64,000 nucleotides of DNA from Oryzias latipes (taxonomy: Eukaryota > Chordata > Actinopteri > Beloniformes > Adrianichthyidae): the NCBI RefSeq assembly GCF_002234675.1, contig NC_019876.2:18483354-18547353 (forward strand), read 5' to 3'. This document shows, in pieces, positions 38,251 to 61,501 of the stretch. The position numbers and the translations under genes are program-made. Numbering within the stretch: position 1 is the stretch's first letter; the number at the start of each line of letters is the position of its first letter. A model generated the notes under the pieces. The model made no database searches and was not told the DNA's origin. It saw only the letters and a program-made list of their open reading frames with translations.

Positions 38251-38691
38251 TTTTTAAGTCTTTCAGATTCTTGAATAAGGAGTTAAAATGGACATCATAT
38301 CATTTAGAAGCGCTTGTCTTGATTGTGGCCCCTTTTTTGCCTCACTTTAGAACATTTGGAGTTTAAAAATAGAAACAAGCAAAAGTAATAATCTGACCAA
38401 AAAAAAGAAAAAAAAGTTTTATTTCTGGAACCAAATCTTAAAAACATCCCCAGACCAAACATATCACATGTGATTTAACTTCTCAGATGGAAATACCTTT
38501 ATAGACATAAAACTGAAAGCATGCTGTTTTTTTATCTTGACATGTCTTATACTGTAGCTACATATCAGCTTCGGAGCTTGAGAAGACACTTTTGGGAGAA
38601 GCATGAATTCCATGAAATGCTTTGACAATAGGAGCTTGTGCTTCAGTATTTCAAAGATTTAGAAAGATCATGTTTATTCGTTCAGGTTTAA

Positions 38692-38891
38692 CCCTTTTGC
38701 TAGCCTGGGCACTTTAACGTTGGGAGTTGGGTCATCTACGGTAGACCCACTAGACAGTGCGCTGAACCTTTTTTTTTCAATGATTTGTGAACCTCACTGG
38801 TGTCCATGGATTACATGAAATCTTTCCACCTTTGTCCTGGTAGGGAGAACACATCAATGTAAGGGTGGGGTCATCTAAGATAGCACAAGGG
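38692..38891. mobile_element. piggyBac-type MITE, copy 1
   Basis: 200 bp between two TTAA tetranucleotides (38688-38691 and 38892-38895), starting CCCTTTTGCT and ending AGCACAAGGG. TTAA duplication and CCC...GGG termini are piggyBac hallmarks. No transposase. A second copy lies at 59040-59216 in inverted orientation. Confidence 0.75.
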
Positions 38892-40019
38892 TTAAAAACA
38901 TTGTGTAGAGAATGAAAGGGCAGAAGCAGTAAACAAAAAAGAGATCTGCTGCTGTGAGCATTGTGCTAGCATGACCTCCTCTGCTAGTGTGTTCAGCTTT
39001 TTTGAAATCCATCAGCACATTCCTGGATTTGATCCGAGTCAGAGAACTGACCGGTGTGTTGGAGCATCAGTGAGGCAGAAATTTGGCAATCCAAGGGGGG
39101 GTTGTTTGATCAGTGAAAGATGGACATATCTGTTTGTGGTTTGAGCTCCTCACCCTTTTTGTGCTCCGGTCCAGTGCTGCTTAACAAGAAACCGCAAACC
39201 TCAAAATTCATAAACAAAGAACTAAAAAAAGCTTCTGACCCCCCACATAAAAATTAAACGCACCCACCAGCTGCAGCAGTAACTCGATGTTTTTCCGGTT
39301 TTTTTCCTCCTCAAAAGATTGATCTGTGCTTCGCTGCTGTTCATTTGTGTACACTAGAGGACCAACATGGAAACATCTCACAAAAAACTTTCAACACTAT
39401 GTGGATTTTAGCGTTCCCTTCTTTGCCCCTGGATGTACCTGGTCCAGCACGCACAGACGGAGGATTAACCAACGCTTGTGCATCAGCCCATTATCACAGT
39501 TCAGACCCTTTGCTCTCCAGCTTGCTAACACATCTCTGACTTCTGCAGCATTCTGAGTCGGTTATTGAGGAATAGGAGACGAGAACATTTTCATCTACAA
39601 GCTGTGACTGACTGTCTCTATTCTCAAAAGTTTATCTTTGGCGATACAGAAACTGTGAAAAATGACATATTTTTGGTTCCAAATCGTCACTGTTTGAACA
39701 ATGTGTGGAATGACAAAATGAATGTGTGTCCTAGACCCTGCTGTTTAATAAAGTTACAGAACTTTGATAAGCCTATGGAAAATGCTTAGAATTACATTAT
39801 CATTTAGGCTACATTACAACAGCAAGCAGCACTGGCTGTGGCTCAGAACTGATTTGATGCTAGTACATGCAGGTTGTTGAATAACTAGTACAAAAAATAA
39901 AATGAAATGCCATAAAGAAAGTGACTATTTGAACGGTATTGTCCAATTGTGTGTGGCCAGTGCTGAACTATTTTCTTGGCCGCACGAACCCAGAGGAAGG
40001 GTTAAGTTTAGGATTACGG

Positions 40020-40680
40020 GTTGGGGTTAAGCTGCGTTCACACCGAACGCTACTTGAACGGCAGAGGCGGCCAGTTTCACTGTTAAGTCAATGGTAAAGA
40101 TGTGATTTGAGCAGTGGGCGCAAAGGTCTGGCAGCTGCGCGATTTCAGCAGTGCAGCGCAATTTGGTACCCGTCGTAAACTGAATCGCCCAACAGTACCC
40201 GTCCAGGCTACTGTTGGGGAAATGCAGGTACACCGGGGACAATCTGTCGCAGGGAGGATGGAGCTGGAGCCATCCCACATATAAGAACATGCTTCTTGAA
40301 CACGCATCAGGCCCATGTTGTTTACACTGGACAAGCAGGGAGGGGCTTTCTAAAAGACTTGGTGTCATAGAATTCCAGCTGGGTACAAATCGCAATTCCT
40401 CCTCCATAATCAACTTTCAAACGTTTACGTCCGTGAGTTGAAAGGAATGCAGACTACACGTCACTACCAAACCTGAGTCCCTTATTGCTCTGAATTCAAC
40501 CTAGTTTAACTTTCAACACACGTTCAATGGCTCAGCGTTTTGAGTATAGAGCCTGAAAACGGATGTAAAAACCCACGCAGCGACAGCCTGAAAGAAACCT
40601 GCAGCTACACAGACCTTTTATTGAAAGTGGTCTCTTGAAAGTGTGTTGCCGTGGACACTGACAATGTAGCTTTACAGCTG
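40020..40680. repeat. Dispersed repeat family C, copy 3
   Basis: The left end 'aagctgcgttcacaccgaacgc' is well preserved. Later parts ('gagcctgaaaacgg', 'acctttattgaaagtggtctct', 'gtgttgcc') match 16680-17290 and 100-490. Non-coding despite short open frames. Confidence 0.55.
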
Positions 40681-40791
40681 ACAAACACACTTGTGCTGTT
40701 TCCAAAAATGATAATTTCTTAACCCAAAGGTAAAAAGTTGTTGGGTTTCACTTTTTCTTTACTTTATAATAAATCAAATTTGAGCACAAAT

Positions 40792-40794
<3 letters not shown>

Positions 40795-40822
<28 letters not shown>
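40795..40822 (+). repeat. Uninterrupted G28 run
   Basis: Twenty-eight consecutive G, preceded by 'atgga' and followed by 'tctg'. It could form G-quadruplexes. Run length is prone to sequencing or assembly error. Confidence 0.9.
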
Positions 40823-41002
40823 TCTGTGACTGACAAATCCTCAGCTCTACATTAATTGTCTATTCCAACTTTCCTACCCACTTGCTGTTTTTGAAAATTT
40901 TATTCAAACAGAGATGACTACATTTTAAAAAATCTGAAATACTTCAGTTTCAGGTTACTTTAAACAAAGCATCAAATGATCAAACTTTCAATTATTGATT
41001 GG

Positions 41003-41034
<32 letters not shown>
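41003..41034 (+). repeat. A32 run
   Basis: Thirty-two consecutive A, 180 bases right of the G28 run. On the minus strand it lies just downstream of the pik3c3 polyadenylation signal at 41287. Confidence 0.9.
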
Positions 41035-41036
<2 letters not shown>

Positions 41037-41286
41037 GCTGGAGTGGGAACAGCTGGCTTGTGTTCAAGCCTTTCTGTGTCTGACAGGAAATGCTGAAACG
41101 CTCACTGAGTGACTCAGGCGGTTTGGCTTCCTTTTGCCCCCAGCAGAATCGGCAGCATGCTCAGTTAAAATTCATGCTGCATGAAAAAAATACTGCAGAG
41201 AAGCAACTTTTGTGCCAAGCTAAAAAATAATACACACACTCTTTGAGGGAAACGCACAAAGAACGTTTAGTTGTAGGAACAGTATT

Positions 41287-41292
41287 TTTATT
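41287..41292 (-). terminator. pik3c3: pik3c3 polyadenylation signal (candidate)
   Basis: AATAAA on the minus strand, about 230 bases after the pik3c3 stop codon. This gives a plausible short 3' UTR. Confidence 0.6.
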
Positions 41293-41518
41293 TGGCCTCA
41301 CATTTCTCTCATTCACTCCTTAATTATTTTACATCATATTTACAGCAGCAAATTACATTGTCCTTGTTTTGTCTGTCTTGCAGTGAAGCTTGGCAGTGCA
41401 ATCTTGGCCTTTTCAGCAGTTATCACTGGACTTTTTGTCCTCTGACACAAATAGCCCAGAGTGGTGCAACCATGTCTGTGCTGATCCAAACCCCCTGTAA
41501 GTCCACCGTCTGCTTTGT

Positions 41519-53066
<11,548 letters not shown>

Positions 53067-53300
53067 CTTCCGACGGAAAAACACTATTTTCTGCCAGGGG
53101 ACTCGACCACTTCAACATGAAATCCCCGACGGTTATGTGAGACTTTTGCGACAAGGCCTCAAGTCGGCACAGAGACACTCTGAAGAGTCGCGTAAACAAG
53201 GTGGCCGCAGAGCTGAACTCGTTGCCAGTTCACACACTACGTATGAGAGGCAGTACAAAACGCGTATTTACGACAAAAATGCTGTTTTCACAGCGGTTTC
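53067..53300 (-). promoter_or_regulatory. pik3c3: pik3c3 5' UTR / promoter region (inferred)
   Basis: Directly upstream of the start codon, with raised CpG content (several cg steps in 53090-53280) against an AT-rich background. No TATA box at a fitting distance, as expected for a housekeeping promoter. The transcription start is not determinable here. Confidence 0.4.
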
Positions 53301-53869
53301 ACTGACATGATTAGAGATTCTTTTTTGTCAAAACACAACACTGAAGCAGCCGCAATCTACATCCAGCCTAAAGCAATCGAGCACTGACGCACGATCGGTG
53401 GACTTCAGAGCGAACTGATTTATTAAAGAAAAAATAAAAGGAGCTTGGCTTTTTTTATTCTGAAAAAAAAAAAATAATTCAAAGGCAATCAATCTATATA
53501 GTCCTTATTTGAACGGTAGGGATGGTTTAAAACCTACAAAAGCAGAACAAGCATTGTGTTGTTTTTCGATTAGTCGTGACTGTTAACGGAATCCAGGAAA
53601 TTTACTAGGGGGCGGAGCTTGAAACGGTGTTAAAGGAACAATGCATAAAAAATAGCAGAAAATTAAAACAGCAGACCCAATTTATATATAACTTTAAAGG
53701 AAGACAGGCTCAAAAACTCAAACTCAATCAATCTATAGATTTCATGGACAACTTAACTGCTACATTATAGAAATGTACATAGAATTAGTTTATTTCCCTA
53801 AAGAAGAAGAAAAAAAAAAACAGGGTATATAAAACTTAGTTGGGATAATTAATCATGAATTGATTGGAG

Positions 53870-54770
53870 AATCATCCATCATCATCTGCTGAATCCCATT
53901 CAGGTTCAAAAGGCTACTTGAATCAACCATTCATGTATATGAAGACTGGACTGAGCGAGTGTGACGTCGCCCGAAGAAAATGGCTTAGTTCTTACTCCAA
54001 CCAACTGAAGTTTAGTCATTCGCCTTTTTTATTTTATTTTATTTCTTTTTGCAATTCGGACGCTGACATGTTGGACCCATTGACTGTAACAGAGAACTGG
54101 ACTGGGCAAGTGTGATGTCATCCATAGAAAATGCCTTACTTCCTGCTCCAGCAAAATGAAGCCAATTCAGTCACCATTTTCCGTGATACGGACGTCACCA
54201 TGTTGGAGCCAAACGACATAAGTAAACAGTGATTGATCTCAGTCAACGTTTCTATGGCAACTACTGTCACCAGTCAGGAGTGAGCGTGTTTGAAATCCAC
54301 ACCCCTTCCACCGAAAATAGGCTCAGGATAATCTGTCAATCAAATGTTTGAGGTGAGGGGCATTGTTCTTTTACTGAGGCATCTGATTGGTCAGTTTATA
54401 ACTTGAATAACTTGCGAAAGATAAAAAATATCATGAAAAAAAAAAAAGATTAACAAGATGTTAAGAAAAAATCATCAAAGCCAGAATGGATATTCTGACA
54501 AGTAGAATCACCAAGTAATAGATAATTATTTCTCGATAAAAATCTATGGAATTTTGGCTTTTTGGAGACCGGGGGAATATCCCTTTTGGTCTACACCCCT
54601 ACCATTGAAAGATAGCTCCAGGGGATCTGCCAATCAAACATTTCGAACATTAGACACGAGACCAGCAGGCACCACAAGGTTTTATTGAGGCAACTGATTG
54701 GTCAGTTTATTACTTGCAATAAAAAAAAAAAAACAGTGAAAAAAGAAGAATTAGCAAGATCATGTTACCT
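53870..54770 (+). repeat. Dispersed repeat family D, copy 2 with internal duplication
   Basis: 53930-54120 contains two versions of 'gaagactggactgagcgagtgtgacgtcgcc' / 'gaactggactgggcaagtgtgatgtcatcc', about 145 bases apart. Two versions of 'actgaggcatctgattggtcagtttat' (54375) and 'attgaggcaactgattggtcagtttat' (54683) follow. The family matches 37200-37830; its right end resumes at 57440 after the LINE insertions. Confidence 0.55.
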
Positions 54771-54960
54771 ACTTACCTGGCGGAGGCTCTGGGGAAGACC
54801 AAAGAAACGCTGGAAAGACTATGTCTCGGCTGGCCTTGGAATGCCTCGGGGTACCCCAGAGGAGCTGGAGGAAGTGGCCGGGGCAAGGGTAGTCTGGGCA
54901 TCTTTGCTTAGATTGCTGCCCCCGCGACCCGGTCCCGGATAAGCGGAGGTAGATGATGGA
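54770..54960 (+). mobile_element. LINE 3'-end fragment
   Basis: Reads RPKKRWKDYVSAGLGMPRGTPEELEEVAGARVVWASLLRLLPPRPGPG then stop, followed by 'gataagcggaggtagatgatgg' and 'atggatg'. This C-terminus and TGGA-type tail are common to a fish LINE group. Only the last 65 codons remain. Confidence 0.65.
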
Positions 54961-55194
54961 TGGATGTTCCTTACTTACTTACATACTTATGTTAAAAAAG
55001 ACATCAGAGCAAGAATAGTTATTCTGACAAATATAATAACTAAGCTGTAAGTGGCTGGATAGTTTAGTTGTCGGGGTGTAGGACTGTCACCTGGGTTTAC
55101 TTCCCAAGGCATGCAATGAGCCAAAACTAAATAAAACTATTAAACTAACTAACTAACTATTAAAACTTGGCCCGAAGGTGCCTCCCACCAGCTA

Positions 55195-57292
55195 CAGGAC
55201 TGCTTTGAAACAACAAATTGAGAGATTTTCGACCACCCAGACCTGGAGGAGCACACAGCAGCAGTCCTGTGCTATATCAACCATTGCACAGACACTGTTA
55301 CTGTGGACAAGCACATCCGAGTGTATCCAAACCAAAAACCCTGGATGACCAGAGAGGTCCAGCGAATGCTGCGGGAGAGGAACACAGCCTTCAGGTCCGG
55401 TGATAGGAACCTGTACAGCTCTGCCAGAGCAAACCTGAAGAGAGGCATTCGACAGGCCAAAATGGACTACAAGCAAAAAATGGAAGACAACCTCAAAACA
55501 AACAACACACGGCAGGTTTGGCAAGGGATCCAACATCTAACCAACTACAGACCAAACCTCACTGCTGTTGATGGGAACCCCTCACTGGCAGAGGAGCTTA
55601 ACCTCTTCTTTGCCCGCTTCGAGGTGGAGCCACCAGAGACAGCTTCATTACAGGCATCAGCGAACAACAGCCCCTCCCTAAGGGTAGAGGAACATGAGGT
55701 GAGGCGCACGCTGAGGTCTGTGAACCCGAGGAAGGCTGTCGGACCTGATGGCATCACTGGACAGGTGTTGAAGGACTGTGCGGACCAGCTGGCGGGGGTC
55801 TTTACTAAGATCTTCAATCGTTCCTTACATCAGTCCATCGTCCCACACCTGCCTCAAATCCTCTACTATTGTCCCTCTGCCCAAAACATCCGCAATCACA
55901 GGCCTCAAGGACTATAGACCCGTCGCCTTGACCCCGATCATCACAAAATGCTTTGAGAAACTGGTACGCAACCACATTACCTCATGCCTTCCATCAACAC
56001 TTGACAGCTACCAGTTTGCATACAGGGCGAACAGGTCCACAGAAGATGCCATCACCACCACTCTCCTCACTGCTTTGTCCCATCTGGAGCAACCAGGGAA
56101 CTACGTGAGGCTGTTGTTTGTGGATTTCAGTTCCGCCTTTAACACCATCCTCCCTCACAGACTTGTTTCCAAGCTGGAGGCCCTCGGACTCCCCACCTCC
56201 ACATGCCTCTAGATTTTGGACTTCTTGACAGCCCGCCCCCAGAGGGTTAGAGTAGGGTCCCACATGTCGACAGCTCTCACCCTCAGTACCGGCTCCCCAC
56301 AGGGCTGTGTGCTGAGCCCCCTGCTCTACACCCTCTACACACAAGACTGCACCTCCACTCACCCCAGCAATACCATCATTAAGTTCGCAGACGACACCAC
56401 AGTAGTGGGGCTTCTCTCTGGGAATGATGAGTCTGCTTACCGGGACGAGGTGGAGCGGCTCTGTGTCTGGTGTGAAAAAAACAATCTAATCCTCAACACA
56501 ACAAAGACCAAGGAACTGGTGGTGGACTACAGGAGGAAAAAAACAGACATTCAGCCACTGTCTATTGGTGGGGATTGTGTGGAGAGGGTGGCTGCTTTCA
56601 AGCTCCTGGGCATCAGCATTGAGCAGGACCTGACCTGGAGCGCCAACACCACTGCTCTGGTGAAGAAGGCCCAGCAGAGACTGTATTTTCTCAGGCTTTT
56701 AAAGAAAAACAAACTGAGTGAGAAACTGCTGGTGTCCTTCTACCGCTGCTCAATAGAGAGCATTTTAACGTACTGTGTCTGTGCCTGGTTTGCCAGTTGC
56801 ACAGCTGCGGCTAGGAAAGCTCTCCAGAGAGCCAGAGAGTCACCACGAGAGCCCAGGAGGTTCCTCTCCCATCCCTGGAGGAACTGTACAGTTCCCGCTG
56901 CCTAAAAAAGGCTCAAAACATTCTGCTGGATCCATCACACCCCGGACATTCCCAGTTTGAACTGCTGCCTTCAGGCAGAAGATACAGAACAATTAAAACA
57001 AGGACAAACAGATTAAAAAACAGCTTCTATCCGAGAGCCATTGTGGCCTTAAATGCTGATAAAGTTAATTTATTAGGGAAGCGTGCAATAACCGGAGAAG
57101 GTGTAACCTCCTTTTTATATTTTGTTGTATATTTTTTTAACACATCTTTCTTATATTGTCTTATTTCGCAGTTTTTAGTTTTTTTTTATTCTTACTTGAC
57201 TTTTTATTCCACCGGAAAAATTGCACTGTAATTTCGTTGTACATGTACAATGACAAATAAAGATATTTCTATTTCTATTCTAAAAGAAAATT
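55195..57292 (+). mobile_element. L2-clade LINE, 5'-truncated, inactivated
   Basis: The ORF begins mid-protein (NQKPWMTREVQRMLRERN) and runs through the RT domain: [51 protein letters not shown] and the active-site FADDTTVVG, then [12 protein letters not shown]. The endonuclease domain is missing. Disablements: a frameshift near 55845, an in-frame TAG at 56210-56212 and a frameshift near 56860; the C-terminal continuation (ELLPSGRRYRTI) is in another frame. The 3' end is the L2-type 'gtacaatgacaaataaagatatt' with a 'tttctatttctatt' tail. It interrupts a family D repeat. Confidence 0.85.
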
Positions 57293-57439
57293 TCTATTTG
57301 GGTCCTAAGGCAAGATCCTTCACGCTGCTGCCTCCCTGCGCCTTGAAAATACAGGGTTGTGACAGAAAGGAATCTGGCATTAAAGCTCTCTGCCAAATCA
57401 CCTGTCAGAATCAGTCAAAGCTGATTCGCTGTGGGGATC

Positions 57440-57685
57440 CCTAACGGGATAAGCCAAAGGGTAAACAACACAATAACTAAGTTATAGCTGTCTATTTCTC
57501 AATAGAAGTCTAAGGGATCTTGGGATGGAACCAGCGGGTACTTCCTGTTTAGAACTTGACGGGGGAGAAGTCACTAAATCCAGTTCTCGTACACAGTCAA
57601 TGGAGCCAACCCAGTTCTTGGGCAAATGCGGAGTACACTCTGAACAGATCACTAGTCTGTTGCAGGGGCACACAATCACATTCAT
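57440..57685 (+). repeat. Dispersed repeat family D, right end
   Basis: Resembles 37490-37640: 'aacttgacgggggagaagtcact', 'acacagtcaatggagcc' and 'ctctgaacagatcactagtctgttgcaggggca' text. It probably continues the element broken by the LINE insertion. Confidence 0.5.
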
Positions 57686-58547
57686 AGGAACAATTTAGAT
57701 CAATAACTGGAGGATCCATTAAATATTAAGTTTGTCAAACAGAGTTTGATCAATTACTTGAGAGGGAGTAGGAGGAAACAAATAAAATCCCACCCCCAAT
57801 TTCAAGGCTAAATTTACGTAGAAAATGTCTCTTAGCAAAAAATAGTACACTTAAAATTTATTTTATCAACTTGAGAGTAAGTAATACAAGTAACCATGCA
57901 CGTGTAGTGTGGGAAGTATACTAACCGAATACTTCTTCAGATTAAATTTAAATATTTCAAGTTTAAAATATGTAGATAGTATGTAAAAAGTAAAGTTCAT
58001 GTGTACTGTCTCACTTTTATTGTAGACTACGTGTACCTGTAGTACATAATATAGATTTATTTTTGCTAAGAGGTTTTATTTTATGGTATAACAATAACTA
58101 GGACATAGAAGTGAAGTTTTGCTTACATGTCACATGAAAAATATTGGGAATAATAAAAAAAAAAACTGCAAACACAATTTGGCTCTCATCAGACTTTATT
58201 AACATGTATATTGTACTTTCTGTATCTTTTCAAAAAGTGTACATCTATTTTGCATTAATGTACTGTATTACATAGTATTATAAAAACAAATGTTCATGCT
58301 TTCAAAACAAGACGACTTCCAGTCCGAATGAGAAAAGTCTTTTGCATTAAGGAGAAAAAGACCCACAGTCAGTTCACAAGAGAAACATTCATTTGCTATC
58401 AGCATTGAATGTGTTTTGGTAAACAATAAAATATACAAAAAAATCTTAAAAACCTAAAAAATGATAAAAGTGTTTCTATTACAATGTTTGTTTTGACATT
58501 CATCACAAATTTGCAATGTTTAACAGTATTATGTACAAACAGAGTTG

Positions 58548-58811
58548 CTAACATTTCAAAATGAGCATGATGAGCACAACATGTTTTTTTCTGGTTGAGC
58601 TCAACACAAAAGATTTTCCGATTAATGTTTCCAAAAATGATGCAAAAATGAGAATCTCGTAAAACGTTGCCGTTAAAATCCACTTGTCTCCAATGAAGTT
58701 CACGTCCGTGAAGTTAAAAGGCGTGGTGGTGAAATCCTCCTCTGATTGGAAAAATTCCTCCCAGTTGACCACCCAATGATCAAACACTGGATATGGTTGT
58801 CCGCTTTTTAG
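58548..58811 (-). CDS. Unrecognised exon-like open frame (candidate terminal exon)
   Basis: Open from a possible acceptor (ttctaaaaag) at about 58812 down to TAG at 58548-58550. It encodes GQPYPVFDHWVVNWEEFF, QSEEDFTTTPFNFTDVNF, then a hydrophobic stretch (WILTATFYEILIFASFLETLIG) and a basic end. Trp-, Phe- and Asp-rich composition with N-glycosylation sequons is unlike translated random AT-rich DNA. AATAAA follows on the same strand at 58200-58195. No family recognised. It could be a real last exon, a pseudogene or chance. Confidence 0.3.
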   Translation of the reverse strand, partial: LKSGQPYPVFDHWVVNWEEFFQSEEDFTTTPFNFTDVNFIGDKWILTATFYEILIFASFLETLIGKSFVLSSTRKKHVVLIMLILKC

Positions 58812-59039
58812 AAGCTCATGACATTAAAACACATTTGTGAGAGACAAAATGCAAAACATATTTTTAAAGAATCTATTTGTATCTTGGTGCAGAAAATAAT
58901 GAACAAAAAATCTAATTTATTTGTAAAGTTAACCCTGGTTGTCAATGACAGAGTTTAAATATTCCCTCTAGGTCTTCGTTGGGTTTGAACAAACTGTAGC
59001 TGTTATTTTGGTCCATTTCCCATCACTGATCTCTTCTAA

Positions 59040-59216
59040 CCCTTGTGCTGTCTTAGATGACCCCACCCTTCCATTGACGTGTTCTCCCTACCATGACAAA
59101 GGTGGATAAAGGTGAAGAGGATTTTTGTGTAATCCATGGACACCAGTGAAGATCACTGTCTTGTGGGTCTAGATGACCCAACTCCCAACAATAAAGTTCC
59201 TAGGGTAGCACAAGGG
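59040..59216. mobile_element. piggyBac-type MITE, copy 2
   Basis: 177 bp from CCCTTGTGCT to AGCACAAGGG, flanked by CTAA and TTAC, each one change away from TTAA. The interior is the reverse complement of 38692-38891, including 'gtgttctccctaccatgac' and 'agatgacccaactcccaac'. Confidence 0.75.
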
Positions 59217-59734
59217 TTACCCAAGCTCCTTGCTTATTGTGGATTGGCTCTTTCCAGTCTTGTTCGGGTCTACAATCTTGTCCCTGGTGTCTTTTTCCAG
59301 CTCTTTGGTCTTGGTCATGGAGGAGAGATTACAGTCTGACTGTCAGTTAATCCAGGTAACCACTTGAGGATAGAAGAACTTCTTAAAGAAGAAATAACAG
59401 ATGTGTGAAGGACAGAATTCTTGTTTGTTTGTAGGAGCTAAATACTTATTTTCTTCACCATAAAACAAATAAATTATTTAGGAATATCAAAATGCAATTT
59501 CCTAGAGTCTCTTCTGTCTATCCTGTCTCTCACAGTTGAGGTGCAGCTATGATCCAGATCAAACGTTCTTTTATTATAAATTTATTTAAATGATAAACAT
59601 AATAGATCCACCGAATCTCTTTAAGTTGCAGAATCAGTGACTGACATACTTTTTATCCACTGTGTTATTAAGTTGAAGGCAACAGATGAGACAAGATTAA
59701 ACATAGTTGTACATTTTGTGTGAAAGAAGGAGCA

Positions 59735-59868
59735 ACATTGACTGATCAACACTCTGACTCTTGTGTGGAGGTAACAGAGAAGATATGTGAAACAGCGTGT
59801 TATGAGGCTCCAGGGCCTCCTGTGACAGGCTGAAGAGGATTTTTCCTATGATCTCTGTCTCTGACTGC
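59735..59868 (-). CDS. Unrecognised exon-like open frame
   Basis: After a good acceptor (tttacaatgtgcag, minus strand, ending about 59869) the frame reads SETEIIGKILFSLSQEALEP then HNTLFHISSLLPPHKSQS, without stops to about 59700. The donor is unclear. It lies upstream, on the same strand, of the open frame at 58548-58811, so the two might belong to one gene or pseudogene. No family recognised. Confidence 0.25.
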
Positions 59869-61449
59869 ACATTGTAAACAAGTGGAACAAGATGAGCTCA
59901 TTTTTTACAGCATTATAATGTCAGACCCAATGACTCTTTTGCCTTGTCATGTTTTCTGATAAAAATGGGAATTTATTGGAATTTCCCCATAGCGGAACAA
60001 ATAAAGGATTATCTTAAAAACGTTTACAACAAAGTTTTACATTTATACAGATGTTTACAACAGTTCTAAAAGCTGATTTATAATCTGTTTTAAGTTTGAT
60101 CAAACTAGTTTTTGCTATAATTTCCTTTTAAACTAATCAATTAATCAAATGATTCGTCTTAACTTAAAAATGCAGTACTTTGATTTGTCCAATCTGTGAA
60201 CGGATTCTTTTCAAAAACAGTTTCTTGTTGTTTCACTTTCTTCAGACAAAAAAACAAAAAACAAAAAAAAAACATGTTTCTGTTAGTATTTACTGAAAGA
60301 ATTCATAATTTTATGAAAAAGGTCCACCTTGGTTCAGTTAATCCCTGGTTAAGAAAAGTGTTTTTTAAAACAAAATGAAATTAATTTAGATTAAAACTGT
60401 TCATTAATTCTCTAATGAAATATGCTGATGTGTAAACTCAGACAAATTTTTTTTTTTTTTAATGAAATCAAGCCAATTCAGTTGTTTAGCAGGGATACAT
60501 ATCCCTAAAGTTGAAAATAGTTTTATGTGCATTTTGATTTTGATCTGTTTATAAATACCTCTTGTTTTATGTTTTAGTGTACGTTTCTACTTTAAAATGA
60601 AAATTTCTTTTATGTGAGATACTTTTTACACAATTAGCTGATACAACATTTTTGGCTTATGTGGTAAAAATGACAATAGTAACCTAGTTTTAGTGTACTT
60701 TTCTCAGCAGTTTTTTTTTTTTATCCAGGCATTTTTGTTTGTTTTTGTCTACGTTTTGTATATTTGTCTACTTCCTTTCTTGTTATTTTGATGTTATGAA
60801 AAATGACAGAACACTAAATCTTATCTGTCACTGTTATTTTGGGATATGCTTCCTGGATTAATGAGGATAGAAACTCAAGATTATTCTGACTATTACATGG
60901 TAATGAACTGTATTTTTTGTTGTTAGGTTTTGTTCCAACTATTTTCCAATAAAGTGATTACTCTTTAAAAGACAAGCCTTTATGTACTGTAAGGGTTGGG
61001 AATACGAAATGAACACAAAAGGTTTTCATTTGGGTCATGGTTACTTAAAACTGGGTTCTTGAATCTATGCTACAGACCTGGTTAAAAGTCATGCACCTCT
61101 GTGATCAAAGCATTTGTTCTGCCTGCGCTCTTGTCCATCTCATCACTTTTTTCTCATTCTTCTTTCCTTGGACGGCTTCTTCTGTCCTCCAGCTGACCCA
61201 TCTCTTATTCCCCACATGAATGTGTCATTGTTTCTATCAGCTCAGAGGTTTATGGCTGCTGAAACGGAGCGAGGTGATGCTCTGCAGGACGGTGCCAAAG
61301 ATCCAACATTCCTTTCTGTTTACCTTCTCTTTAGTCGATCAAGCCCTCCTCCTTGTGGTTCCTGACGGATGCTGGTGACACCCTCCACAGCCACGGTTGT
61401 GGGGCAAATGACAGGACCAGTCACACCCCTGAAGTAACCCCTCAGGATG

Positions 61450-61457
61450 TATAAATA
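61450..61457 (+). promoter_or_regulatory. msmp: TATA box of msmp
   Basis: TATAAATA 44 bases before the first ATG. The spacing suggests a start site near 61480 and a very short 5' UTR, typical of a tightly regulated secreted-protein gene. Confidence 0.65.
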
Positions 61458-61501
61458 AAGGGAGCAAACGGAGAAGAGGAAGAAGAAGCTGACCAAACCT
61501 G

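Larger units (their letters stand above)
36717..41286. other. Intergenic region, receptor to pik3c3 (convergent)
   Basis: No gene recognised. It contains a nested hAT-like copy (37017-38250), a piggyBac-type MITE (38692-38891), repeat family C (40020-40680), a G28 run and an A32 run. 38900-40000 shows only weak open frames without splice or similarity support. Confidence 0.6.
53301..61449. other. Intergenic region between divergent pik3c3 and msmp
   Basis: Mostly repeats: family D pieces (53870-54770 and 57440-57680), LINE pieces (54770-54960 and 55195-57292), a piggyBac-type MITE (59040-59216). 57700-58190 and 59900-61400 are AT-rich with no recognised feature. Two unexplained exon-like open frames are listed separately. 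Confidence 0.6.

Noticed and set aside
40027-40413. A 128-codon minus-strand open frame
   Set aside because: It lies wholly within repeat family C; the two other copies do not keep the frame.
55303-56905. A host gene with reverse-transcriptase domain
   Set aside because: RT motifs, missing endonuclease, two frameshifts, one nonsense codon and an L2-type 3' tail show an inactivated LINE.
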